From positions 2,418,001-2,482,000 of the forward strand of contig NZ_CP151633.1 in the NCBI RefSeq assembly GCF_038397715.1: DNA of 64,000 nucleotides. The letters run 5' to 3'. Positions 24,699 through 34,374 of the stretch are shown piece after piece. The notes under the pieces are model-generated. The model saw only the letters and a program-made list of their open reading frames with translations. It had not been told where the DNA came from and made no database searches. The position numbers and the translations under genes are program-made. Numbering within the stretch: position 1 is the stretch's first letter; every line of letters starts with the position of its first letter. This DNA is from Microbacterium sp. LWO14-1.2 (GTDB lineage: Bacteria > Actinomycetota > Actinomycetes > Actinomycetales > Microbacteriaceae).

Positions 24699-26132
24699 AT
24701 GGCCACAGAACCCCTGCAGAACTTCATCGGCGGTCGACGCGTTCCCGTGAACGGCGCAGGGCGGATGCCGCTGATCGACCCGGCGACGGAGGAGACCTAC
24801 GGCGAGCTGCCCGTATCCGACGCGACCGACGTCGACGCCGCGTACGCGGCGGCCGCCGCCGCGCTCCCGATCTGGCGCGACACGACACCGGCCGACCGGC
24901 AGCTCGCGCTGTTCCGCATCGCCGACGAGATGCAGGCCCGCGCCGAGGAGTTCGCCGACCTGGAGTCCAAGGACACCGGCAAGCCGCGGGCCAGCCTCGT
25001 CGCCGACGAGATCCTGCAGTCCATCGACCAGCTGCGGTTCTTCGCCGGCGCCGCCCGCAGCCTCGAGGGTCGCGCCGCCGCCGAGTACCTCGCCGGCCAC
25101 ACCTCGTTCGTGCGCCGCGAGCCCATCGGCGTGATCGGCCAGGTCACGCCGTGGAACTACCCGCTCAACATGGCGGTGTGGAAGATCGCGCCAGCGCTCG
25201 CCGCCGGCAACACCGTGGTGCTGAAGCCCGCCGAATCGACCCCGCTGACCACGCTGCTGCTCGCCGAGATCGTGGCCGTGCACACGCCCGCCGGCACTCT
25301 GAACGTCGTGCTCGGCGACCGCGACACCGGGGTGGCGCTCGTCGAGCATCCGACGCCGCAGATGGTCGCGATCACCGGGTCGGTGCGGGCGGGCATTGCA
25401 GTGGCACGCTCGGCTGCCGCCGACGTGAAGCGCGTGCACCTCGAACTCGGCGGCAAAGCGCCGGCGATCGTCTTCCCCGACGCCGACCTCGACAGGGCGG
25501 CCTCGGGCATCGTCACCGGCGCGTTCTTCAACGCCGGGCAGGACTGCACGGCCGCCACCCGCGTGCTCGTGCACTCCTCTGTGCACGACGATTTCGTCGC
25601 ATCATTGGTGGAGAAGGCGAGGACGGACGCCCGCACGGGCGGTCCGCACGAGGAGGGCGTGCTCTACGGGCCGCTCAGCAGCGCCGCGCAGCTCGCGCAG
25701 GTGTCCGGCGTCGTCGACCGCCTTCCCGCGCACGCGACGATCGCCACGGGCGGACGCCGCCAGGGCGACCGCGGCTACTTCTACGAGGCGACGATCGTGA
25801 CGGGTCTGCACCAGGACGACGAGGCCGTGCAGAGCGAGATCTTCGGCCCGGTGCTCACCGTGCAGGCCTTCGACACAGAGGAGGAGGCGCTCGCGATGGC
25901 CAACGACGTGCCGTACGCGCTGGCCTCCTCGGTGTGGACGAGCGACCACACGCGGGCGATGCGGTTCTCGCGCGACCTCGACTTCGGGTGCGTGTGGATC
26001 AACACCCACATCCCGTTCGTGTCGGACATGCCGCACGGCGGCTTCAAGCACTCGGGCTACGGCAAGGATCTCTCGCAGTACGGCTTCGACGACTACACCC
26101 GCCTGAAGCATGTGATGACAGCACTGGAATGA
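24699..26132 (+). CDS. Aminoaldehyde dehydrogenase (gamma-aminobutyraldehyde type)
   Basis: A 477-residue NAD(P)-dependent aldehyde dehydrogenase. Catalytic residues are N153 in TPWNYPLN, E249 in LELGGKAP and C283 in NAGQDCTA; the aspartate in QDCTA is the variant seen in gamma-aminobutyraldehyde and betaine aldehyde dehydrogenases. The C-terminus MPHGGFKHSGYGKDLSQYG is typical of aminobutyraldehyde dehydrogenases. With the amine oxidoreductase across the divergent Lrp gene it makes a two-step route from amine to amino acid, for example putrescine to 4-aminobutyrate. Exact substrate unproven. Confidence 0.9.
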   Translation: MATEPLQNFIGGRRVPVNGAGRMPLIDPATEETYGELPVSDATDVDAAYAAAAAALPIWRDTTPADRQLALFRIADEMQARAEEFADLESKDTGKPRASLVADEILQSIDQLRFFAGAARSLEGRAAAEYLAGHTSFVRREPIGVIGQVTPWNYPLNMAVWKIAPALAAGNTVVLKPAESTPLTTLLLAEIVAVHTPAGTLNVVLGDRDTGVALVEHPTPQMVAITGSVRAGIAVARSAAADVKRVHLELGGKAPAIVFPDADLDRAASGIVTGAFFNAGQDCTAATRVLVHSSVHDDFVASLVEKARTDARTGGPHEEGVLYGPLSSAAQLAQVSGVVDRLPAHATIATGGRRQGDRGYFYEATIVTGLHQDDEAVQSEIFGPVLTVQAFDTEEEALAMANDVPYALASSVWTSDHTRAMRFSRDLDFGCVWINTHIPFVSDMPHGGFKHSGYGKDLSQYGFDDYTRLKHVMTALE

Positions 26133-26160
26133 CCGCTCGACCAGTGGGACGCGATGTGTC

Positions 26161-26166
26161 TATGCT
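26161..26166 (+). promoter_or_regulatory. Possible -10 box TATGCT upstream of the ROK gene
   Basis: TATGCT lies 30 bases before ATG 26197, leaving a short leader with the purine run CCGGGGGGATCC as ribosome site. The -35 is unclear. Confidence 0.4.
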
Positions 26167-26196
26167 GGGTCGCACGTCGACTCCGGGGGGATCCTC

Positions 26197-27336
26197 ATGG
26201 CACGACCGCTCGCCGGTCCGCAGACCCTGCTGCGCACCCTCAACGGGCGCGCCATCCTCGAATCGCTCGCCCGCCGCGGACCCCTCACCCGGGCGGAGCT
26301 CATGACCGAGACGGGACTCTCGCGCACCGCGGTGACCCAGGTGCTCCGGATGCTGGAGGGCACGGATGCCGTCGCCCCGGCCGGCGTCGACCGAGAGACG
26401 CGGGGACCGGCGGCGGGCCGCGTCGCACTGCATCCGGCCCTCGGCTTCGCCGCCGCCGTGCACGTCGACACGGTCGCCGCACACATCGCGCTCGTCGATG
26501 CGACGGGCGCGGTGCGCGTCGAGAACCACGCCCCCTTCCCGCTCAAGGGCGACCGCGTCGAGCACATCGCCGAGCTGATCGACGCCTGCCTCGCGTCGGT
26601 CAACGGTCCGCTGCACGTGGCGGTCGTCGGGGTGCCGGGGATCGTGACGGCCGACGGCGGGATCCGCGACGACCAGGGGCCGGACGGCGGGGCGTTCCGC
26701 GCGGCGCTCTCGACGAGACTCGGCTGCCCCGTGCGGGTGGAGAACGACGTGAACCTCGCCGCGCTCGCCGAGCTCAGCGACGGCCGCGGCGCCGAGCTCG
26801 CGAGCTTCGCCCTGCTCCTGCTCGACGGCGGTCTCGGCGGCGGCATCGTCATCGACGGGCGGCTGCATCGGGGCTTCTCAGGCGTCGCAGGTGAGGTGAT
26901 GTACCTGCCGCAGACGCCGCTGCCGATCGGCGCTCCCGTGCTCGGCGATGCCGTGGTGCGCGATCTCGCACTGACGCACAGCCGCGACCCGGACGAGACG
27001 ATCGATCAGCACCTCGAGGCCGCAGCCGCGGGTGACGAGGCCGCGATCGCCATGGCCGCCGAGATGGGTCGCCGCCTCACGATCGCCGCGGGCAGCGTCG
27101 CGCTGATCCTCGACCCCGAGGCGTTCATCCTCGGCGGCACCGCAGCGCACCCCGTGCTCGTCGACGCGGTCGCCCGGGTCGCCGACGAGTTCGCCGCCCA
27201 GCTGCCGATGCGCTTCATCGTCTCGTCGTTCGGCCCCGAGGCGCCCCTCGTGGGTGCCGTGCAGGAGTCGGCCGCCGCGCTGCGCGCCACGGTCTTCTCG
27301 CGTCTCGTGCCCGCGGCCGAGAAGGCCGGGAGATGA
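26197..27336 (+). CDS. ROK family transcriptional regulator
   Basis: A 379-residue ROK repressor. Residues 1-75 are a winged HTH (RGPLTRAELMTETGLSRTAVTQVLRMLEG); the rest is a ROK sugar-binding/kinase-like domain with GVPGIVTADGGI, VENDVNLAALAEL and a GLGGGIVIDGRL phosphate loop. The zinc-binding G-H-x-G-C-x-C cluster of NagC/Mlc is not apparent; FSGVAGEVMYLP occupies the ExGH region, and the catalytic His is missing, which favours a regulator over a kinase. It overlaps the YdjC gene by ATGA and so probably controls the deacetylase and transporter downstream. Confidence 0.88.
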   Translation: MARPLAGPQTLLRTLNGRAILESLARRGPLTRAELMTETGLSRTAVTQVLRMLEGTDAVAPAGVDRETRGPAAGRVALHPALGFAAAVHVDTVAAHIALVDATGAVRVENHAPFPLKGDRVEHIAELIDACLASVNGPLHVAVVGVPGIVTADGGIRDDQGPDGGAFRAALSTRLGCPVRVENDVNLAALAELSDGRGAELASFALLLLDGGLGGGIVIDGRLHRGFSGVAGEVMYLPQTPLPIGAPVLGDAVVRDLALTHSRDPDETIDQHLEAAAAGDEAAIAMAAEMGRRLTIAAGSVALILDPEAFILGGTAAHPVLVDAVARVADEFAAQLPMRFIVSSFGPEAPLVGAVQESAAALRATVFSRLVPAAEKAGR

Positions 27337-28241
27337 GCTCCGACCTCGCCGACCGCCTGGGCCTCGCGCCGGGGGCGAGAGCCGTCATCCTCAACGCCGA
27401 CGACTTCGGCATGTGCCATGCCGCGAACACCGCGATCATGCGGCTGCTCGGCGACGGCGCGATCGACTCGGCGACCGTGATGGTGCCGTGCGCGTGGTCG
27501 CCGGAGGCGCTGGCGTTCGCGGCATCCCGTCGTGACCTCGACGTGGGCGTGCACCTCGTGCTCACGAGCGAGTGGACGCGGTACCGCTGGCGCCCGCTCA
27601 CGGGCACCGGCACGACGCTGGTCGACGCGGCGGGGTTCTTCCCGGCCGATGTGCTGGCTGTCGAGCAGCACGCCGCCGAGACCGATGTCGCCGCCGAGCT
27701 CGCGGCGCAGCTGCAGACCGCGCTGGATGCCGGGGTCGACGTCACGCATCTCGACAACCACATGGGATCGGTCTACGGACTGCTCACGGGGCGCGACTTC
27801 CTCGGTCCGGTCTTCGACCTCGCCGCGCGGCACGGGCTGCCGTTCCGGCTGCCGCGGGAGATGGCCGGGGCCGACGACGACGCGACGATGCAGGCGAAGC
27901 TCGCCGAGACGGCCGCGGCCGCCGATGCGCGGGGCGTCGAGATCGTCGACCGGCTGTGGACGCATCCGTTCGAACAGGCCCCTGGCGAGACGTACGAGCA
28001 GGTGCGCGACGGATTCATCGCCCTGCTGCGCGCCATCCCCGCGGGTGTGACGGAGATCTACCTGCATCCGATGGTCGACGACGTCGAGCTGCGATCCGCC
28101 GTCGACTTCGCGGCCGAGAAGCGCGGACACGAGCTGCGGCTGCTGTCGGACCCCGCGGTGCATCAGGCGATCGCCGAGGAGGGGCTCGTGCGGATCGGCT
28201 GGCGCGCCCTGCGCGATCTGCAGCGGAAGGGACGGGCATGA
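27333..28241 (+). CDS. YdjC/ChbG-like carbohydrate deacetylase
   Basis: A 302-residue YdjC-family protein. The metal-site motif NADDFGMCHAANTAI is near the N-terminus (residues about 23-37), followed by DVGVHLVLTSEWTRYRW (GxH motif), THLDNHMGSVYG with the HxxxH-type ligands, and TEIYLHPMVDD. ChbG removes an acetyl group from chitobiose or chitotriose before uptake regulation and hydrolysis. No glycosidase lies in the operon, so the substrate may be another N-acetylated sugar. It overlaps the ROK gene upstream and the GPH transporter downstream, both by ATGA. Confidence 0.87.
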   Translation: MSSDLADRLGLAPGARAVILNADDFGMCHAANTAIMRLLGDGAIDSATVMVPCAWSPEALAFAASRRDLDVGVHLVLTSEWTRYRWRPLTGTGTTLVDAAGFFPADVLAVEQHAAETDVAAELAAQLQTALDAGVDVTHLDNHMGSVYGLLTGRDFLGPVFDLAARHGLPFRLPREMAGADDDATMQAKLAETAAAADARGVEIVDRLWTHPFEQAPGETYEQVRDGFIALLRAIPAGVTEIYLHPMVDDVELRSAVDFAAEKRGHELRLLSDPAVHQAIAEEGLVRIGWRALRDLQRKGRA

Positions 28242-29563
28242 CCTCACTGACGACCCGGCTGCGCGACCGGAGGCTCGACGCCGCCCCGACGAGGGCGCAG
28301 ACCGTCGCGTTCGGGGCGTCGGGTTTCCCGACCCAGTTGATGACGCAGACGTTCTCGGCGTTCGTCGTCTACTTCTACGTCACGCATCTCGGCGTCCCGC
28401 CGGAGTGGGTGGCCGCCGCGATGATCGCGCACGGGGTGCTCAACGCCGTGCTGAACCCGGTGGTGGGGGCGCTCTCCGATCGCATCCGCACCCCGTGGGG
28501 GAGGCGCATCCCGTGGATCGGGCTCGGGATCGTGCCGCTCGTGGTCGCGTTCGCCCTCGTGTGGATGCCGCCGGAGCTGCCCGTTCCGGGGCTCATCGTC
28601 TGGTTCCTCGTCGTCGTCGCCGTCTACGACATCGCGTTCGTGGTCGTCGTGCTGAACATCTCGGCGCTGTTCCCCGAGATCTTCCGCACGACCGAGGAGC
28701 GCGCGCGGGGGAACGTGCCCCGGCAGATCTTCGCGATCCTGGGCATGGTGCTGGGCACGGCGGGCGCGCCCGTGCTCTACGACCGCATCGGATGGCCGGG
28801 TATGGCCGTCGTGCTGTCGACCGTGTGTCTGGCGCTGTTCGTCTGGTCGTTCGCGGGCGGCATGATCGAGCGCCGCGTTCCCGAGGCGGCCTCCGAGGCC
28901 ATGCGGTGGGGCGACCAGCTGCGTTACACGTTCGCGAACCGCGCCTTCGTGCCCTACGTGCTCGGCTCGCTGTTCGTGCAGACGTCGATCGCCGTCATCC
29001 TCGCCGCGATCCCCTTCTACGTGCGGTACTCGCTGGGCGCCGCCGAGGGCGACGGGAGCCTGCTGCTCGGCGCGATCTTCGTCACGGCCATCCCGTCGAT
29101 CGTGCTGTGGAGCGCTGTCGTGCGCCGCACCTCGCCGCGCACGGCCCTGCTGTGGAGCGTCGCGGTGTTCGGCGTCGCCGTGCTCGGCTACCTGCTGCCG
29201 ACGAGCGTTCTCGCCGCCGCGCTGATCGGCGTCGCCGTGGGCGTCGGCGTGGGCGGCCTGCTGCAGCTGCTCGAGGTCGTGCTGTCGCAGATCATCGACG
29301 AGGATGCCGTGCGCACCGGCCACCGCCGCGAGGGGGCATACTTCGGGGTGAACGGCTTCGTCGTGCGCGGCTCGGTCGTGCTGCAGGCGGTCGTCGCGGC
29401 GGTCGTGCTCACGTCGTCGGGCTTCGACGCCTCGCTCGGCGATGCGCAGCCCGAGACGGTGGACGGCGGCATCCGGCTCATGGTCGCCGTCGTGCCGCTC
29501 GTGTTCACGGCGCTTGCGTGGGTGTGCTTCTGGCTGTATCCGATCCGCGCGCGCGACGTCTGA
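28238..29563 (+). CDS. GPH family sugar transporter (MelB/XynT-like MFS)
   Basis: A 441-residue, 12-helix secondary transporter. It shows the GPH features: N-terminal FGASGFPTQLMTQTFSAFVVYFYV, the loop VVGALSDRIRTPWGRRIPWI (D-R-x-R-x-x-x-G-R-R-x-P-W is diagnostic) and EERARGNVPRQIF between helices 5 and 6. GPH proteins import glycosides or oligosaccharides with a cation. Co-translated with the deacetylase, it is likely to import the acetylated sugar that YdjC processes. The predicted end is followed by the hairpin repeat at 29595. Confidence 0.88.
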   Translation: MTSLTTRLRDRRLDAAPTRAQTVAFGASGFPTQLMTQTFSAFVVYFYVTHLGVPPEWVAAAMIAHGVLNAVLNPVVGALSDRIRTPWGRRIPWIGLGIVPLVVAFALVWMPPELPVPGLIVWFLVVVAVYDIAFVVVVLNISALFPEIFRTTEERARGNVPRQIFAILGMVLGTAGAPVLYDRIGWPGMAVVLSTVCLALFVWSFAGGMIERRVPEAASEAMRWGDQLRYTFANRAFVPYVLGSLFVQTSIAVILAAIPFYVRYSLGAAEGDGSLLLGAIFVTAIPSIVLWSAVVRRTSPRTALLWSVAVFGVAVLGYLLPTSVLAAALIGVAVGVGVGGLLQLLEVVLSQIIDEDAVRTGHRREGAYFGVNGFVVRGSVVLQAVVAAVVLTSSGFDASLGDAQPETVDGGIRLMVAVVPLVFTALAWVCFWLYPIRARDV

Positions 29564-29594
29564 CCCGAGCGGGTGGCACCGTCAGCTCGTGCCG

Positions 29595-29675
29595 CGACCC
29601 ACCCCTCTCTTACCGACCCACCCCTCTCTGCCACGTGTGCACCGGGGTGGCTCGGGCCCAGAGGGGTGGGTGGGT
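29595..29675. repeat. Nested double-hairpin repeat, copy A
   Basis: Two direct copies of CGACCCACCCCTCTCT (29595-29610 and 29614-29629) are followed by inverted copies CCGGGGTGGCTCGG (29642-29655) and AGAGGGGTGGGT (29660-29671). The DNA or RNA can fold as one hairpin inside another. It lies between convergent genes (GPH transporter and galE) and may terminate both. Same layout as copies at 44389 and 47299. Confidence 0.65.
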
Positions 29676-29684
29676 GCGGGGCGG

Positions 29685-30662
29685 TCAGCTCGCCCGGCGC
29701 CGCGCCTCCCAGCCCGTGCGCACCATATCGTCGACCGAGTAGCGCATCTTCCAGTCGAGGTCGCGCGCGGCGAGCTCTCCGGTGGCGACGATGCGGTCGG
29801 GGTCGCCGGGGCGGCGGGGGCCGATCTCCGGCGTGAAGTCGATGCCGGTGACGCGGGCGACGGCATCCATGATCTGCTTCACGCTGAGGCCGTCACCGGA
29901 TCCGAGGTTGTACGCCGGTTCGATCGGCTCTCCCGCGGCGAGCCGCTGGGCGGCGGCGACGTGCGCGGCGGCGATGTCTCCGACGTGCACGTAGTCGCGC
30001 ACGTTCGTGCCGTCCTCCGTGTCGTAGTCGTCGCCGAAGATCTTCGGGGTGCGCCCCTCGATGAGCGCCTCGAACACGATCGGGAAGAGGTTGTGCGGGC
30101 TGACGTCGTACACCGTCGGGTCGGCCGAGCCGACGACGTTGAAGTAGCGCAGCGAGGTATGCCGCAGGGGCGCGTCCGAGTCGGCGGTCGCGATGGCCTG
30201 GTCGCGCAGCAGCCATTCGCCGATGAGCTTGGACTCGCCGTAGGGGCTCGCGGGGCGCTTCGCGGTGTCTTCGACGACGAGTGCGACGTCGGGGGTGCCG
30301 AACACGGCGGCCGATGACGAGAACACGATGTTCTGCACGCCGGTCGCCTGCATGGCCTCGAGGATCACCCGCGTGCCCTCGACGTTCTGCGCGTAGGTGT
30401 GCAGCGGGCGCTGCACCGAGACACCGGCGTACTTGTACCCGGCCACGTGGATGACGCCCTCGGCGTGGTGCTCGCGCAGCGTCTGCTCCACGAGCTCCCG
30501 GTCGAGGATCGTGCCCCGCACGAACGGGACGCCCTCCGGTGCGAACGATGCGACGCCGCTCGAGAGGTCGTCGATGATCACGGGGGAGAGCCCCGCCTCG
30601 GCGAGTGCTCGGACGACGTGGGCGCCGATGTAGCCGGCTCCGCCGGTGACGATCCAGGACAT
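29685..30662 (-). CDS. galE: UDP-glucose 4-epimerase
   Basis: A 325-residue short-chain dehydrogenase-type epimerase. The NAD motif GGAGYIG is at residues 7-13, the catalytic Tyr-Lys pair is in YGESK and the Ser in FSSSAAVFG; RYFNVVGS and the C-terminal GPRRPGDPDRIVA are typical GalE segments. It interconverts UDP-galactose and UDP-glucose in the Leloir pathway. ATG 30662 has a strong AGGAGGAGG ribosome site. It follows galK in the same direction after a 114-base gap that holds the 62-bp palindromic element, so it may be expressed separately from galTK. Confidence 0.93.
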   Translation of the reverse strand: MSWIVTGGAGYIGAHVVRALAEAGLSPVIIDDLSSGVASFAPEGVPFVRGTILDRELVEQTLREHHAEGVIHVAGYKYAGVSVQRPLHTYAQNVEGTRVILEAMQATGVQNIVFSSSAAVFGTPDVALVVEDTAKRPASPYGESKLIGEWLLRDQAIATADSDAPLRHTSLRYFNVVGSADPTVYDVSPHNLFPIVFEALIEGRTPKIFGDDYDTEDGTNVRDYVHVGDIAAAHVAAAQRLAAGEPIEPAYNLGSGDGLSVKQIMDAVARVTGIDFTPEIGPRRPGDPDRIVATGELAARDLDWKMRYSVDDMVRTGWEARRRAS

Positions 30663-30712
30663 GATCCTCCTCCTGCCGCGTCGTCCGCGGCTCGACCCAT
30701 CTTCTCAGGCGC

Positions 30713-30774
30713 TTTCGAATCGCGTGAATTGCAGTTCTCAGGGGCTGCGGACTGCCATTCGCGCTACTCGAAAG
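30713..30774. repeat. 62-bp palindromic element, copy upstream of galE
   Basis: TTTCGAATCGCG (30713-30724), 29 bases, GCCATTCGCGC (30754-30764), three bases, TCGAAAG (30768-30774). The ends form an imperfect inverted repeat extending about 23 bases into each arm. A second copy with exactly the same length and spacing is at 41870, between pgm and pheA. Candidates: operator, dispersed repeat or attenuator hairpin. Confidence 0.7.
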
Positions 30775-30776
30775 GG

Positions 30777-31951
<1,175 letters not shown>

Positions 31952-31955
<4 letters not shown>

Positions 31956-33136
31956 GCGGTGACCTCGCCGACGCTCTCGACCGCGTCGCGCAGTCGGGCG
32001 GCGCCCTGCTCCGGCGTGATCTCGGCGGCCCAGGCCCACATCGCCGCCTCGGAGCCCGCGAGGAACTTCAGCTTGTCGGCCGCGCGCCGCGGGCTCGTGA
32101 GCTGCAGGTGCAGCCGCACGCTGTCGCGGCCGACGTGCACGGGGGCCTGGTGCCACGCGGCGATGTACGGAGTCGGGGTGTCGTACAGTGCGTCGACGCC
32201 GCGCAGCAGCCGCAGGTACAGCGGCGCCAGCTCGTCGCGCTGCGCGGCGGTCGTGGCGGCGAAGTCGGCGACGTGCTCGTGCGGCACGAGGTGCACCTCG
32301 AGCGGCCACCGTGCGGCGAACGGCACGAACGCGGTCCAGTGCTCGCCCTGCAGCACGACGCGGTCGGACCCGCGCTCCGAATCGAGGATCCGCTGGAAGA
32401 GGTCGGGCGCGGTGCGGTCGATGGAGTCGAGCAGACGCGTGGTGCGCGGCGTCACGTAGGGGTAGGCGTAGATCTGTCCGTGCGGATGCGGCAGGGTGAC
32501 GCCGATCGCCTCGCCGCGGTTCTCGAACGGGAACACCTGCTCGACTCCCGGCAGCTGCGACAGCGCCGCGGTGCGGTCGGCCCACGCCTCGATCACGGTC
32601 CGTGCACGGGTGACGGTCTGCGTGCCGAACGATCCGGTGTGCTCGGGGCTGAAGCACACGACCTCGCAGCGTCCCACCGAGGTGCGGGTGCGGCCGAGAC
32701 CGAGGGCGGCCAGGTCGTCGAGGCCGCGCGGTGCGTTGTTCGCGCCGGGGGCCGTGCCGGTCGCTTCGGCGAGGGCGGGGCCGAAGGCGGGGGAGCGGTT
32801 CTCGAACACCGCGACGTCGTAGCGCGACGGGACCTCGGACGGGTTGGTCGGCGACTGCGGGGCGAGGGGGTCGGCGTCGGCGCTCGGCATCATGACGCGG
32901 TTCTGCCGGTTCGCCGCGACGGTGATCCAGTCGCCGGTGAGCACGTCGAGGCGCATGGTGGCGGTCTCGCCGCGGGGGTCGAGGGCCCTCGCATCGACCG
33001 CGCGCTCGGGTCCGAGGGTCGTGCCCGGATCGTCGAAGTAGAGCAGCTCGCGGCCGTCGGCCAGACTGGTCGTGCGCTTCACAACGCCGGCGGTCAGGGT
33101 CTCGGCAGGCAGCGCGGAGGCATCGTGCGTGTTCAC
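31952..33136 (-). CDS. galT: Galactose-1-phosphate uridylyltransferase
   Basis: A 394-residue type I uridylyltransferase of the HIT superfamily. The catalytic H-P-H motif is LPHPHGQIYAYP, the nucleotide-contact segment is VVCFSPEHTGSF, and VHLVPHEHVADF is the second conserved His cluster. It moves UMP from UDP-glucose to galactose-1-phosphate. The GTG at 33136 is preferred over the ATG at 33175: a good promoter (TTGACG, 18 bases, TACCAT) ends six bases before it, giving a leaderless mRNA, while the ATG would precede the promoter. Confidence 0.9.
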
Positions 33137-33177
33137 GTCAACATGGTAGGTCGCGCCGCGTGATAACGTCAACATGG
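33135..33177. promoter_or_regulatory. Paired operator, two direct copies of ACGTCAACATGG
   Basis: Identical 12-bp copies at 33135-33146 and 33166-33177, 31 bp apart (about three helical turns). Each sits in a pseudo-palindrome of the GTT-S-ACGT-S-AAC form; the first covers the galT start site and the second its -35 box. The divergent LacI-family gene at 33208 is the obvious binder. Confidence 0.6.
33143..33172 (-). promoter_or_regulatory. galTKE promoter, TTGACG-N18-TACCAT
   Basis: Minus strand: -35 TTGACG (33172-33167), 18 bases, -10 TACCAT (33148-33143), six bases, then GTG 33136. Both promoter ends lie inside the operator repeats, so repressor binding would shut it off. Confidence 0.7.
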
Positions 33178-33207
33178 ATCAACCGGGATGAGCACGGAGG
33201 GCGGACG

Positions 33208-34215
33208 ATGAGCGAGCAGACCCATCCCGCCCGCCCGCATCGCGGGACATCGGGCGACCGTGTGTCGATGGCCGCCGTCGCCGCCCGCGCCGGCGTCTCC
33301 GGCCAGACGGTGTCGCGGGTCGTGAACGGCAGTCCGCGCGTCGACCCGGCGACGCGGGAGCGCGTCGAGCGGGCGATGGCCGAGCTCGGCTACCGCCCGC
33401 ACCGCGCCGCCCGCGCGCTGCGAACCGGGCGCTCGCAGACCATCGGCCTCGTCGTGACCACGCTCGCGACGGTCGGCAACTCCCGCATGCTGCAGGCCAC
33501 GGCCGAAGCGGCAGCCGAGCGCGGCTACGCCCTCACCCTCGTGACCGCCGCCGCGGGTGTGGCCGATGCCTTCGAGCGCCTCGCCGAGCAGGGCGTCGAC
33601 GGCGCCATCGTGCTCAACGAGGCCTCGGCGCTCGTGCCCGCGGCGCAGCGCCCCCTCGGGCTGCGACTGGTCGTGGTCGACGCTCCGGCGGAATCCGGCC
33701 TCGTCGTCGTGCACAGCGACCACGCCGGGGGAGCGGCTGCCGCCACGCAGCGCCTGCTCGACCTCGGTCACCGCACGGTGCATCACCTCGCCGGCCCCGC
33801 CGAGTCGTTCGCCGCCGCCGAGCGCGAGCGCGGCTGGCGCGAGACGCTGAGCGCGGCGGATGCCGAGCAGCCCGACGTCGTGCGAGGGGACTGGTCGTCC
33901 GAGGCGGGGTATGCGGCGGGTGCGGCGCTGGCCGGGGCATCCGCCGTCTTCTGCGCCAACGACCAGATGGCGCTGGGGTTGCTGCGGGCACTCGCCGATG
34001 CGGGCCGCCGCGTGCCGGACGACGTTGCGGTGATCGGCTTCGACGACGTGCCGGATGCCGCGAACTACCGTCCTCCGCTCACGACGATCCGGCAGGACTT
34101 CGAGGCTCTCGCGCAGCGCGCGGTCGAGCTGCTCGTCGGCGAGATCGAGGGATCGCCCGTGGCTGCGGCATCCGTGGTCCCCGCCTCCCTCGTCGAACGG
34201 GCCAGCGAGCGCTGA
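33208..34215 (+). CDS. LacI family regulator, probably of the gal operon
   Basis: A 335-residue LacI/GalR protein. The N-terminal HTH reads VSMAAVAARAGVSGQTVSRVVNGSPRVDPATRERV and the hinge helix follows at HRAARALRTGRS. The periplasmic-binding-like effector domain ends with AVFCANDQMALGLLRAL and VIGFDDVPDAANYRPPLTTI. ATG 33208 has GGAGG at 33196-33200. Divergent from galT, with repeated operators in the gap, so it is likely the galactose repressor; the effector could be galactose or a galactoside. The earlier in-frame ATG at 33160 lies among the operators and lacks a ribosome site. Confidence 0.9.
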   Translation: MSEQTHPARPHRGTSGDRVSMAAVAARAGVSGQTVSRVVNGSPRVDPATRERVERAMAELGYRPHRAARALRTGRSQTIGLVVTTLATVGNSRMLQATAEAAAERGYALTLVTAAAGVADAFERLAEQGVDGAIVLNEASALVPAAQRPLGLRLVVVDAPAESGLVVVHSDHAGGAAAATQRLLDLGHRTVHHLAGPAESFAAAERERGWRETLSAADAEQPDVVRGDWSSEAGYAAGAALAGASAVFCANDQMALGLLRALADAGRRVPDDVAVIGFDDVPDAANYRPPLTTIRQDFEALAQRAVELLVGEIEGSPVAAASVVPASLVERASER

Positions 34216-34260
34216 CGCGCGGGCCCTCGACCGTGCGCTGACGCGAGCGCCGCCGGATCG

Positions 34261-34332
34261 GCGGAGAGCGTTTTCCGCGATCTCTTGCCCCCAGCCTCGA
34301 TCACATGCCATGCTGTCGGAAAGCGTTTACCC
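34261..34332. promoter_or_regulatory. Two LacI-type operators upstream of the Gfo/Idh operon
   Basis: GCGGAGAGCGTTTTCCGC (34261-34278) and CGGAAAGCGTTTACCC (34317-34332) are both pseudo-palindromes of the GGNAANCGNTTNCC form bound by LacI-family repressors. Their centres are 55 bp apart, suiting looping or cooperative binding. The LacI gene at 37722 is the best candidate; the LacI at 33208 is the alternative. Confidence 0.65.
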
Positions 34333-34374
34333 ACAGCGACCGCGGTCGCGACGGCATCGACAGGACGGACCAGC

